From Saccharopolyspora flava (GTDB lineage: Bacteria > Actinomycetota > Actinomycetes > Mycobacteriales > Pseudonocardiaceae): a stretch of DNA of 64,000 bases. This document shows, piece after piece, positions 1 to 7,204 of this stretch; within the stretch, counting starts at the first letter, position 1, and each line of letters begins with the position of its first letter. The DNA lies in assembly GCF_900116135.1 (NCBI RefSeq), contig NZ_FOZX01000001.1:1397918-1461917 (forward strand). The letters are read 5' to 3'. Made by a program: the position numbers and the translations under genes. The notes below the pieces were generated by a model, which saw only the letters and a program-made list of their open reading frames with translations, made no database searches and had not been told where the DNA came from.

Positions 1-26
1 GTCGCCCCCGACCTCGGGTGACGACA

Positions 27-86
27 GTTCTCATGAAAACCGCACCACCCCGGGGAGTCCGTGGGTGGGGAAGTTTTCATGAAAAC
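27..86. repeat. Paired GTTTTCATGAAAAC dyad repeats
   Basis: Two copies of a self-palindromic 14-mer lie at 27-40 (GTTCTCATGAAAAC) and 73-86 (GTTTTCATGAAAAC). Their flanks are also roughly inverted (CCGCACCACC against GGGTGGGGAA), so the pair can form one large hairpin whose arms are themselves palindromes. The same core recurs four times at 39350-39557. It sits just upstream of the gene at 154. Its function is unknown. Confidence 0.7.
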
Positions 87-153
87 TGCGCGCCCACGAA
101 CACGTCGGGACCAGACGTTTCCCCCAGGGCGGGGTAACGCCTTTAATGGGGGA

Positions 154-879
154 ATGGATCGCGACTTCCACCTCAAGGCGTTTCAGGAGCAGGCGGACGC
201 TTTCCGGCGTGCGGTCCTGCAAGCCGGTCCCGACGCCCCGGTGTCGACCTGCCCGGGCTGGGACGTCCGGCGGATGACCGGGCACCTCGCGCGCGTCTAC
301 GCGCGGGTGCGGGCGTCGCTGCGGTCGGGGCCCGGCGACGCGCGCCCTGACGTCCCCGACGCGCCCGCGGATTTCGACGCGCTGCTGTCCTGGTGGGACG
401 AACTCCGCGCCGAGGTCGTCTCGGATCTGTCCACGATGGACCCCGACCGCCGGGTGTGGGCGTTCTTCGCCGACGCGACCCCGACCGGCTGGGCCCGGCG
501 GGTCGCGCACGAGACCGCGATCCACCGGCTCGACGCCGAGATCGCCCTCGGGCAGGCGCACGACCTGGTCTTCGACCCGGAGCTGGCGGCCGACGGCATC
601 GACGAGATGCTCACCGTCCTGCTGCCGCTGGGCGACTGGAGCTCCGCCGGGCACGACGGCACCGTGCTCTACCACGCGGCCGACGCGGGCCGGGCCTGGC
701 TGGTGACCTACCGCCCCGGCGAACGCCCCGAGACCGGAGCTCCCACCGGCGCCGGGCTGGAGACGGGCGCGACCGTCGCGGGCACCGCCGACGCGGTGTA
801 CCGCCGCGTGTGGGGACGGCCGAGTTCCGCTTCGATCACCGGTGACGCCGCGCTGGCCGGCGTGGCGGCCGGACGCTGA
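154..879 (+). CDS. Maleylpyruvate isomerase-family (MDMPI/DinB-like) protein
   Basis: A 241-aa protein of the mycothiol-dependent maleylpyruvate isomerase / DinB-like four-helix superfamily. The N-terminal half has the usual STCPGWDVRRMTGHLARV signature (Cys-Pro-Gly-Trp, then Gly-His-Leu). The middle carries the conserved HETAIHRLDAE segment, whose histidines with the N-terminal His form the presumed metal site. An ATG at 61 would add 31 unlikely residues and overlap the repeat, so ATG 154 is chosen; a TTTAAT -10-like box ends 6 nt before it, suggesting a leaderless mRNA. The substrate is unknown; relatives act in mycothiol-linked detoxification. Two further MDMPI-type genes lie at 17220 and 18070. 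Confidence 0.8.
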   Translation: MDRDFHLKAFQEQADAFRRAVLQAGPDAPVSTCPGWDVRRMTGHLARVYARVRASLRSGPGDARPDVPDAPADFDALLSWWDELRAEVVSDLSTMDPDRRVWAFFADATPTGWARRVAHETAIHRLDAEIALGQAHDLVFDPELAADGIDEMLTVLLPLGDWSSAGHDGTVLYHAADAGRAWLVTYRPGERPETGAPTGAGLETGATVAGTADAVYRRVWGRPSSASITGDAALAGVAAGR

Positions 880-911
880 AGGAACCCACCCCACCTGCGA
901 CAATCTTGCTC

Positions 912-1784
912 GTGAGCTCTTCCGAACGTCGCTTCGTCATCACCCTCGGCTGCCCGGACCGGACCGGGATCGTCGCCGCCGTGTCCGGCTTCCTCGCCGA
1001 GCACGGCGGATGGATCGTCGAAGCCGGTCACCACACCGACACCACGACCGGCTGGTTCTTCACCCGGCAGGAGGTGCGCGCGGACTCGCTGCCGTTCGGC
1101 ATCGAGGAGCTGCGCGAGCGCTTCGGCGCCGTCGCGGGCGAGCTCAGCGACCGGGCCGAGTGGCGGATCTGGGACACCTCCGAGCGCCGCCGCGTGGTGG
1201 TGCTGGTGTCCAAGGAGGCCCACTGCCTGCACGACCTGCTCGGCCGGGTCGGTTCCGGGGAGCTGGACGTGGAGCTGTGCGCGGTGATCGGCAACCACCC
1301 GGAGCTGGGGCCGATCACCGAGGCGCACGGCATCCCGTTCCACCACGTGCCGTTCAGCAAGGACCCGGAGGGCAAGGCCGCGGCGTTCGAGCAGGTCCGG
1401 GAGCTGGCCGAGCAGCACGACCCGGACGCGATCGTGCTCGCCCGGTTCATGCAGGTGCTGCCGCCGGAGCTGTGCGAGCGGTGGGCGGGCAAGGCGATCA
1501 ACATCCACCACAGCTTCCTGCCATCGTTCGCCGGTGCCCGGCCGTACCACCAGGCCTACGAGCGGGGTGTGAAGCTGATCGGCGCGACCTGCCACTACGT
1601 GACGGCCGAGCTGGACGCGGGTCCGATCATCGAGCAGGGCGTGATCCGCATCGATCACACCGACGACGTGGCGGACATGGTCCGCAAGGGACGCGACATC
1701 GAGAAGATGGTGCTCGCCCGCGGTCTCCGCTCCCACGTCGAGGACCGAGTCCTGGTCCACGGCAAGCGCACCGTTGTGTTCTGA
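912..1784 (+). CDS. purU: Formyltetrahydrofolate deformylase
   Basis: PurU hydrolyses 10-formyl-THF to THF and formate, supplying formate for PurT and balancing the one-carbon pool. The 290-aa length fits the family. An N-terminal ACT domain (about residues 5-80, FVITLGCPDRTGIVAAVSGF) precedes a formyltransferase-fold catalytic domain. The catalytic Asn-His signature is INIHHSFLPSF, followed by the conserved Asp in the TAELDAGPIIEQ loop. GTG 912 is chosen: a GACAAT -10-like hexamer at 898-903 ends 8 nt upstream, and there is no good ribosome binding site, which suggests a leaderless start. Its 3' end is followed by a large dyad repeat shared with the convergent ybaK-like gene. Confidence 0.93.
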   Translation: MSSSERRFVITLGCPDRTGIVAAVSGFLAEHGGWIVEAGHHTDTTTGWFFTRQEVRADSLPFGIEELRERFGAVAGELSDRAEWRIWDTSERRRVVVLVSKEAHCLHDLLGRVGSGELDVELCAVIGNHPELGPITEAHGIPFHHVPFSKDPEGKAAAFEQVRELAEQHDPDAIVLARFMQVLPPELCERWAGKAINIHHSFLPSFAGARPYHQAYERGVKLIGATCHYVTAELDAGPIIEQGVIRIDHTDDVADMVRKGRDIEKMVLARGLRSHVEDRVLVHGKRTVVF

Positions 1785-1794
1785 CCGTCGTCAG

Positions 1795-1866
1795 TGGACA
1801 GTTTTAGCCATAATCACCCATGATCAATGTCCGTTTTACCCGGACAATTATGGCTAAAACTGTCCC
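1795..1866. repeat. Family-A long dyad repeat (copy 1)
   Basis: A perfect 19-bp inverted repeat (1796-1814 with 1847-1865, ends GGACAGTTTTAGCC/GGCTAAAACTGTCC) encloses a smaller hairpin (TGTCCG 1828-1833 with CGGACA 1841-1846). It lies between convergent genes and could terminate both. Related copies at 23723-23796 and 37474-37547 occupy non-convergent spaces, so it is better regarded as a dispersed repeat. Confidence 0.85.
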
Positions 1867-1898
1867 CTGGTGACGCACGCGCCCCTCGGGACCACCGC

Positions 1899-2447
1899 TC
1901 AGCGGGCGAGGTCTTCGAGGACTTCGGATCCGGGGAGACGGGTGAGGACGTCGGCCGGGGTGATGATCTTGCTGCGGCGGAGGCCGCTGCCGACCACGAC
2001 CGCGCCGGCCTCGACCACGCGGGGGTCGACGAGGATCGGCCAGTCCTCCGGGAGGCCGAACGGGGTGATGCCGCCGTACTCCATGCCGGTCAGCTCCACC
2101 GCCTCGTCCATCGGGGCGAAGGACGCCTTGCGGACGTCCAGGCGGCGCTTGACCACGCCGTTGACGTCGGCGCGGGTGGTGGCCAGCACGACGCAGGCCG
2201 CGCGGCGGACCTCGCCGGCCCGCTTGCCCGCGACCACCACGCAGTTCGCCGAGAGCTCCAGCGGCGAGCCGTACTTCTCGCAGAACGCGGCGGTGTCGGC
2301 CAGGTCCGGGTCGATCTCGGTGGCACCGATCCGGTCGTCACCGAGCGCGCGCACGGACTCGGCGACCGGGTCGGCGAGCAGGTCGAGGCGCTCCAGCGCC
2401 GTCGTGACTTCCAGCGTTCCCGCCGCCGCGGACCAATCGAAACCCAT
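1899..2447 (-). CDS. YbaK/EbsC family aminoacyl-tRNA deacylase
   Basis: A 182-aa protein of the YbaK/ProX aminoacyl-tRNA editing fold, a family that hydrolyses mischarged tRNAs (for example Cys-tRNAPro). Family hallmarks are the SANCVVVAGKR strand with the catalytic-site Lys, the ADVNGVVKRRLDVRKASFA segment, and the GGITPFGLPEDWPILVD motif with the conserved Gly-Gly-Ile-Thr-Pro. The C-terminal GSGLRRSKI strand completes the fold. It converges on purU and is followed upstream by an alpha/beta hydrolase read in the same direction. Editing specificity cannot be told from sequence. Confidence 0.85.
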   Translation of the reverse strand: MGFDWSAAAGTLEVTTALERLDLLADPVAESVRALGDDRIGATEIDPDLADTAAFCEKYGSPLELSANCVVVAGKRAGEVRRAACVVLATTRADVNGVVKRRLDVRKASFAPMDEAVELTGMEYGGITPFGLPEDWPILVDPRVVEAGAVVVGSGLRRSKIITPADVLTRLPGSEVLEDLAR

Positions 2448-2465
2448 GGCCGCACGATAGAACGC

Positions 2466-3206
2466 TCAGCGCAGGAATCCCGTCAGCAGGTCCCGCAGCA
2501 GCTTGCGGTGGGTGAGCATCGGCGCCTGCGATTCCAGCAGTTCCAGCCGGGCGTCGCCGAACGCGGCGGCGGTGGCCTTCGCCGCCGAGGCGGGGTGCAT
2601 CGGATCGCTGGTGGCGCCGATGACCAGGACCTCGGCCGAGGCCCGCGCCAGCGCGCTCGCGTCGGGGACCGGCACCTGCTCGGGCAGCTCGTGCAGCGCT
2701 TCGGCGAGCCGGGACAGCGCGTGCGCCCGCTGTTCGAGGTGATCGCCGACCTCGACGCCGGGCGGGATCTCGGCGGCCAGCGCCTCCCGCAGGCTCGCGC
2801 CGTCGTCGTCGGCGCTGATCGCGGCGGCGAGCCGCTCGTAGGCCCAGGCCGCGGCGGGCTCGCGGGGCCGGTCCAGCGCGGCCGGGAGCAGCAGCGCCAG
2901 GCGCTGGAAGCGATCGGGGTGCTCGGCGGCGATGCGGGTCAGCGCGCCCGCCCCGAGCGAGACGCCGACGGCCTGCGTCGCACCGACCTCGTCGGCGACG
3001 GCGAGCACGTCGGCGGCCACGGAGGCGTAGTTCCAGTACCCGGCCGGGGCGTCGGGCGCGGAGCCGTGCCCGGGCAGGGTGAGCACGACCCGGGTGCCGC
3101 GCAGGCCGGACGCGGGGATGCGCGCCTCGCCCTCGGTCGCGCCGAGTCCGTGCGCGACCAGCGTCACCGGCGTGCCGGAGCCCAGCACGCGCCAGCGGGC
3201 GCGCAC
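2466..3206 (-). CDS. Alpha/beta hydrolase
   Basis: A 246-aa alpha/beta-hydrolase. The N-terminal strand and oxyanion region is VTLVAHGLGATEGEAR, and the nucleophile elbow is GVSLGAGAL (Gly-Val-Ser-Leu-Gly). A late acidic residue lies in VIGATSDPMHP, and the C-terminal region has MLTHRKLL for the catalytic His. GTG 3206 overlaps the stop codon of the DUF2516 gene by one base (TAGTG), which implies translational coupling. The open frame continues upstream only through that gene. The substrate is unknown; in the mycobacterial hbhA neighbourhood a similar order of small genes is found. Confidence 0.85.
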   Translation of the reverse strand: MRARWRVLGSGTPVTLVAHGLGATEGEARIPASGLRGTRVVLTLPGHGSAPDAPAGYWNYASVAADVLAVADEVGATQAVGVSLGAGALTRIAAEHPDRFQRLALLLPAALDRPREPAAAWAYERLAAAISADDDGASLREALAAEIPPGVEVGDHLEQRAHALSRLAEALHELPEQVPVPDASALARASAEVLVIGATSDPMHPASAAKATAAAFGDARLELLESQAPMLTHRKLLRDLLTGFLR

Positions 3207-3508
3207 TACCAGGACCGTCCCTGGACTTCCTTCACCTTCGGCCGCACGTCGACGATGTAGACCAGCGACGCGACCAGACCGGCGATCCAGATGATCCCGT
3301 AGGGCCCGCGCGTGTCGACGATCAGCAGCAGCGCGGCGGCGCCGGTGATCCCCAGCCAGGCCAGCTTGTTCAACTTGTCCGCGGCCGTGAAGGCATCCGC
3401 GCGCTGCAGCGCGGCGTGCACGAACGCGAACACACCGACCGGGATGCACACGATCCAGATGACCGTCAGGATCCACCAGTACAGCGGCATTCCGCTCGAA
3501 AAACCCAC
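3206..3508 (-). CDS. DUF2516 family membrane protein
   Basis: A 100-aa protein with three probable transmembrane segments (about residues 8-30, 48-63 and 70-87). The N-terminus MGFSSGMPLYWWIL and the aromatic, Gly-poor helices match DUF2516, a family conserved next to hbhA in Actinobacteria (the Rv0476 position in Mycobacterium tuberculosis). It overlaps the downstream hydrolase by one nucleotide. Its biochemical role is unknown; context suggests an envelope function. Confidence 0.85.
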   Translation of the reverse strand: MGFSSGMPLYWWILTVIWIVCIPVGVFAFVHAALQRADAFTAADKLNKLAWLGITGAAALLLIVDTRGPYGIIWIAGLVASLVYIVDVRPKVKEVQGRSW

Positions 3509-3605
3509 GTGCCCACCTTACGTGCCGGGCGCCTCCGAGGGCACCCGCCTCCGATGACGAGCGGTCCCGGCACCCGAGGGGTGCCGGGACCGGTGCTCGC
3601 GGTGA

Positions 3606-4268
3606 TCAGTTGTTGTCGCCGGTCTTGGCGGTGGTGGACTTCTTGGCGGTGGTCGTCTTGGCCGCCGTCGTCTTGGTGGCCGTGGCCTTGGCCGGCGCGG
3701 TCTTGGTGGCGGCCGGCTTCTCGGCGGCGGGCTTGGCGGTCTCCGCCTTGGGCTCCTCGGCCTTCTTCACCTCGGCCTCGTCGGCCTCGGTCTTGTCGGC
3801 CTGCGGCTGCTCGTCGTCCTTGGTGAAGGTGCGGGTGACCTTGCCGAGCACGTCGTCGGCCAGGCCGCGCACGTCGCCGACGGTGTCCTCGACCTTGCCC
3901 TGAGCGGTGCCGACCTGCTCGCGGACCTTCTTCACCTGCGCGGAGTCCTGCAGCTTCTTGAAGGTCTCCTCGCCGTGCTCGGAGAGCTGCTCGTAGAACT
4001 TCTTGGCCGACTCGCCGTAGGTCTCCAGCTGCTTGCGGACCTCGGACGGGTCGAGCTTGGCCTTGAACTCGCTGAAGTCCTTGGGCAGCTCGGACCGGGC
4101 GAACTCGGTGCGCTCGGCGACCTGGCTGCGGAACTTGCCGACGGCGTCGAGCACGGCCTGCGCGGCGAGGTCACCGGCGCCGAGCGCCGCCAGCAGCGGG
4201 GTCCGGGCCTGGTCGACGCCTTCCTTGAAGGCCTTGTTGACGTCTTCGGTCTTGGGGAAAGCCGGCAT
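3606..4268 (-). CDS. hbhA: Heparin-binding hemagglutinin (HbhA)-like protein
   Basis: A 220-aa protein with a long amphipathic, coiled-coil-rich N-terminal region (about residues 1-140). A low-complexity tail of Lys/Ala/Thr/Glu repeats (AKATATKTTAAKTTTAKK and similar) follows. This is the architecture of mycobacterial HbhA, whose Lys-rich tail binds heparan sulfate and which also associates with membranes and lipid bodies. No signal peptide is present, as in HbhA. The HTH gene upstream (7-bp gap) and DUF2516 downstream reproduce the Rv0474-Rv0475-Rv0476 order. In this presumably saprophytic host an adhesin role is doubtful; a structural or lipid-associated role is equally possible. Confidence 0.85.
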   Translation of the reverse strand: MPAFPKTEDVNKAFKEGVDQARTPLLAALGAGDLAAQAVLDAVGKFRSQVAERTEFARSELPKDFSEFKAKLDPSEVRKQLETYGESAKKFYEQLSEHGEETFKKLQDSAQVKKVREQVGTAQGKVEDTVGDVRGLADDVLGKVTRTFTKDDEQPQADKTEADEAEVKKAEEPKAETAKPAAEKPAATKTAPAKATATKTTAAKTTTAKKSTTAKTGDNN

Positions 4269-4274
4269 CGCGGT

Positions 4275-4685
4275 TCACTCCTCGGGTTGGTGGGTGTCCC
4301 CATCGCTGTCCCCGTCGGCGTCTTGCTCTCGCCGGAACGAGGAGTAGATGTCCAGAAGCACTTGTTTCTGCCGCTCGCTGAGCTCCGGATCGGCGAGGAT
4401 CGCGTCGATCACGGGGCCGGACTCGCGGCTTTCCAGGATTCCGGCCTGCACGTAGAGCGCCTCGGCGGAGATCCGCAGCCCTTTGGCGATCTGCTGGAGG
4501 ATCTCCGCGCTCGGCTTGCGCAGCCCGCGTTCCACCTGGCTCAGATACGGGTTGGACACGCCGGCGAGCTTCGCCAGCTGCCGCAACGAGATCTGGGCGT
4601 TGTTGCGTTGGGTCCGGATGTAGCCACCGAGGTCGCTGACCGCCTGGTTCACGGCCTTGGGGACGGCTTTGTCCATGCGTTCCAT
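4275..4685 (-). CDS. XRE-family HTH transcriptional regulator (Rv0474-like)
   Basis: A 136-aa protein with a Cro/C1-type helix-turn-helix at about residues 22-77 (ISLRQLAKLAGVSNPYLSQVERG, then KPSAEILQQIAKGLRIS). An alpha-helical extension ends in an acidic tail. ATG 4685 is preceded by a GGAGAGG ribosome binding site about 6 nt upstream; the longer reading would start inside the promoter described at 4711. It lies 6 bp ahead of hbhA, as in mycobacteria, and probably regulates that operon including itself, by inference from the dyad over the -35 box. Confidence 0.88.
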   Translation of the reverse strand: MERMDKAVPKAVNQAVSDLGGYIRTQRNNAQISLRQLAKLAGVSNPYLSQVERGLRKPSAEILQQIAKGLRISAEALYVQAGILESRESGPVIDAILADPELSERQKQVLLDIYSSFRREQDADGDSDGDTHQPEE

Positions 4686-4710
4686 CGGGCACCTCTCCGG
4701 TTCGACACCC

Positions 4711-4743
4711 ACCATAACCTCGAGTGCTAGCTCTTGCAAGCAC
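4711..4743 (-). promoter_or_regulatory. Sigma-70-type promoter with overlapping dyad for the HTH-hbhA operon
   Basis: On the minus strand a -35 hexamer TTGCAA (4739-4734), a 17-bp spacer and a -10 hexamer TATGGT (4716-4711) precede the HTH gene. An inverted repeat GTGCT-N10-AGCAC (4724-4743) covers the -35 region, a natural place for an autorepressor. The half-site CTAGCACTC resembles half of a CIRCE element, but the other half is missing. Confidence 0.6.
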
Positions 4744-4778
4744 CCAGCTAACACCTTGGTGGCACTCGGCCGGAAACC

Positions 4779-5159
4779 CTACTGACAGGCGCACACGCAG
4801 AACGGATGACCTTCGGGATCGGCGTAGACGCGAAAGCTCGCGTCGAGCTGGTCGGGCGGCTGCGGCAGCTGGACCGCCCCGGCGGTGATCGCCCGCTCGT
4901 GCCCCTCGTCGAGCGTGTCCACGCGAACGTCGAGGTGCGCCATCTGCGGGACCTCCGAGCTCGGCCAGGTCGAGGGCCGGTGGTGCGGGTCGAGCTGGAA
5001 GGCCAGCGGGGCGCCGCCGGAGGGATCGGCGAGCTCGACCCACCGGTCGCCGGACTCCTCCTCGTCGATCCGCCAGCCCAGCAGCCGCCCGTAGAACTCG
5101 GCGAGGCGGCGCGGGTCCGCGCAGTCGATCGCGAACGCCGCGAGCTTCAAGGCACTCAT
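4779..5159 (-). CDS. VOC family (glyoxalase/bleomycin-resistance-like) protein
   Basis: A 126-aa single-module vicinal-oxygen-chelate protein. It has the paired beta-alpha-beta-beta-beta units: LAAFAIDCADPRRLAEFYGRLLGW at the N-terminus and HLDVRVDTLDEGHERAITAGA in the second half. The end FRVYADPEGHPFCVC carries the usual Asp-Pro-Glu-Gly-His-Pro-Phe-Cys signature of the DUF-type glyoxalase subfamily common in Actinobacteria. Metal ligands are likely His in the HLDVRV strand and an acidic residue near the C-terminus. The substrate is unknown. Confidence 0.85.
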   Translation of the reverse strand: MSALKLAAFAIDCADPRRLAEFYGRLLGWRIDEEESGDRWVELADPSGGAPLAFQLDPHHRPSTWPSSEVPQMAHLDVRVDTLDEGHERAITAGAVQLPQPPDQLDASFRVYADPEGHPFCVCACQ

Positions 5160-5260
5160 CGCACTTCTCCTCAGCTGTGTCGGAGCTAACTAACCACCAA
5201 TCAGCAGAATGAGGGTTACAGGGGTCGGCCGCAACCCCCTACTGGCTTACGATGGTGTCC

Positions 5261-5797
5261 GTGAACAGCAGAGCTGTCGCTCCGGAAGTGGACCGTGCGT
5301 CTGTGCTGGAGGCGGTCGGACTCGACTTCGACCACGACATCGAGCTAGTCCTGGCCTTCCTCAACACCTGCGACGCCGAGAAGGGCACCGAAGTCCTCGA
5401 CGATCACGCCCAATGGCAGCGGTGGTGCACCGAACGCGGCCTGGTCGTGGTTCCCGAAGTCGAAGCGGCCCGCGAGATCCGCGACACCATGCGGTCGTCG
5501 GTGGCCTGCGGAACCCGCCCCACCGGCCTGGCGAACACGACGTGGCCCGTGCAGGTGCAGCTGCGCAACGGCATCCCCTCGCTGGTCGGGGTGGACGCGC
5601 TGGGCAGCGTGCTCGTCGCCGCCACCCGGCTCGTGCACACCGAGCACTGGGAACGCATCAAGATCTGCCCGGCCGAGGACTGCCTGTGGGCGTTCTACGA
5701 CCGCTCCCGCAACAGATCCCGCACCTGGTGCTCGATGCGGGTCTGCGGGAACCGGGAGAAGGCGCGCTCCTGGCGGGAGAGACACACCCCCGCCTAG
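5261..5797 (+). CDS. ABATE-domain / CGNR zinc finger protein
   Basis: A 178-aa putative stress-induced transcription factor. The N-terminal two thirds form the ABATE domain (FDHDIELVLAFLNTCD at the start). The C-terminus is the CGNR zinc finger: ICPAEDC, then WCSMRVCGNREKARSWRER, giving a Cys-x4-Cys ... Cys-x4-Cys zinc site and the name-giving Cys-Gly-Asn-Arg. A TACGAT -10-like box (5248-5253) ends 7 nt before GTG 5261, so a leaderless start there is preferred over the in-frame ATG at 5252, which would overlap the -10 box. Confidence 0.85.
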   Translation: MNSRAVAPEVDRASVLEAVGLDFDHDIELVLAFLNTCDAEKGTEVLDDHAQWQRWCTERGLVVVPEVEAAREIRDTMRSSVACGTRPTGLANTTWPVQVQLRNGIPSLVGVDALGSVLVAATRLVHTEHWERIKICPAEDCLWAFYDRSRNRSRTWCSMRVCGNREKARSWRERHTPA

Positions 5798-5806
5798 GGC
5801 GCGGAA

Positions 5807-7066
5807 CTAGATCAGCAGCTCCGAGATCGCGTAGATCGCCAGGCCGGCCAGGGCGCCGACGACGGTGCCGTTGATGCGGATGAACTGCAGGTCCCTGCCG
5901 ACCTGCAGCTCGATCTTGCGCGAGGTCTCCTGCGCGTCCCAGCGCTCCACCGTGTCGGTGATCAGCGTGGTCAGCTCGTCCCGGTAGTTCGACACGACGT
6001 AGGTCGCGGCGCCCTCCAGCCAGCCGTCGACCTTCTCCCGCAGCTCGGGCTCGGCGTGCAGCCGGGCGCCGAGCGAGCGGAGGCCGTCGCGGACCCGCAC
6101 GCGCAGCTCGCTGGACGGGTCCTCGGCGGCGTCGAGCAGCATCTTCTTGGCGGTGCCCCAGGCCGACGACACCAGGTTCTGCACCTCCGGGTGCTCCAGC
6201 ACCTGGTGCTTGATCTGCTCGGCCTTGGCCATCGTCTTCTCGTCGTGCTGCAGGTCGTGGGCGAACTCGACCAGGAAGCGGTCCACGGCCTGGCGCATCG
6301 GGTGCTCGGAATCGGTGCGCACCGCCCACGCGAACGACAGGACCTCGGCGTAGATCTTGTCCGCGAGCATCGCGTCGACGAACTTCGGCGACCACGAGGG
6401 CGCGCGCTGGCTGACCACCCGCAGCACCGTCTCGTGGTTGTCGCGCACCCAGTCGTAGGCGCGGTCGCAGACCAGGTCCACCAGCTTGTGGTGCGAACCG
6501 TCGCTGAACACCTGGCCCAGGATGCGGCCCAGCGGCGGGCCCCACTGCTGGTCGACGAGCTTGCGCACCACCCCGTGCTCGATGATCGCCTGCACGTCGT
6601 CGTCGCGGAGCACCCGCACTGCGCCCCGCACCGCCGTGGCCAGCTCCGAGGTGACCCGCTCGGCGTGCTCGTCGTCGTCGAGCCAGAGCCCGATGCGGCG
6701 GCTGATCCCGGCGCTGCGCAGCTTGTCGCGCACCACGTCCTCGGCGAGGAAGTTCGTGCCGACGAAGTCGCCGAGGCTGCGGCCGATGGTGTCCTTGCGG
6801 GTCGGGATGATCGCCGTGTGCGGGATCGGCAGGCCCAGCGGTCGCCGGAACAGGGCCGTGACCGCGAACCAGTCGGCCAGCGCACCGACCATGCCCGCTT
6901 CCGCCGCGGCCCGGACGTAGCCCACCCACGCCCCGGCCCCGGCGTTCTCCTGCCACCGCGCGAAGAAGTAGACCGCCGTCGCCACCAGCAGGAACGCGGT
7001 GGCCACGGCCTTCATCCGCCGCAGGCTCCGGCGCTTGTCCGAGTCGGGGACCGTCGTGGGGTGCAC
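5807..7066 (-). CDS. DUF445 family membrane-associated protein
   Basis: A 419-aa DUF445 (YjiN-like) protein. A short Lys/Arg-rich N-terminus precedes a transmembrane helix (about residues 20-40). The conserved AGMVGALADWFAVTALFRRPLGLPIPHTAIIP block, the DUF445 signature, follows. A long helical region with repeats of the DFVGTNFL / AVRGAVRVL type comes next, and a C-terminal hydrophobic segment (TVVGALAGLAIYAISELLI) closes the protein. GTG 7066 is chosen because upstream residues look non-coding. The function of the family is unknown; an envelope scaffold is often suggested. It converges on the CGNR gene. Confidence 0.88.
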   Translation of the reverse strand: MHPTTVPDSDKRRSLRRMKAVATAFLLVATAVYFFARWQENAGAGAWVGYVRAAAEAGMVGALADWFAVTALFRRPLGLPIPHTAIIPTRKDTIGRSLGDFVGTNFLAEDVVRDKLRSAGISRRIGLWLDDDEHAERVTSELATAVRGAVRVLRDDDVQAIIEHGVVRKLVDQQWGPPLGRILGQVFSDGSHHKLVDLVCDRAYDWVRDNHETVLRVVSQRAPSWSPKFVDAMLADKIYAEVLSFAWAVRTDSEHPMRQAVDRFLVEFAHDLQHDEKTMAKAEQIKHQVLEHPEVQNLVSSAWGTAKKMLLDAAEDPSSELRVRVRDGLRSLGARLHAEPELREKVDGWLEGAATYVVSNYRDELTTLITDTVERWDAQETSRKIELQVGRDLQFIRINGTVVGALAGLAIYAISELLI

Positions 7067-7204
7067 TCCACGATTGTGGCAGCGTTTTCGGGCAAGCCGG
7101 GGCGAACGCGACGACGTGAGCGTCGACACGACGCCCGATCCCACTCCACGGGAGCCTTAAAACGCTGGTCACGCGGGTTGTTCGGTGTATTAGGCTCGGC
7201 AGGC

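Noticed and set aside
31..903. 290-codon minus-strand frame overlapping the MDMPI gene
   Set aside because: Low-complexity Arg/Gly/Pro translation with no family features; shadow of the plus-strand gene.
1827..3260. 477-codon plus-strand frame over the YbaK/hydrolase genes
   Set aside because: Composition and lack of motifs mark it as antisense. The minus-strand genes have recognised families.
4721..4745. Complete CIRCE (HrcA) operator
   Set aside because: Only one half-site-like CTAGCACTC is present; the second half is missing.
5658..7172. 504-codon minus-strand frame alongside DUF445
   Set aside because: It is an out-of-frame reading of the DUF445 gene and lacks domain features; the frame at 5807-7066 carries the DUF445 signature.
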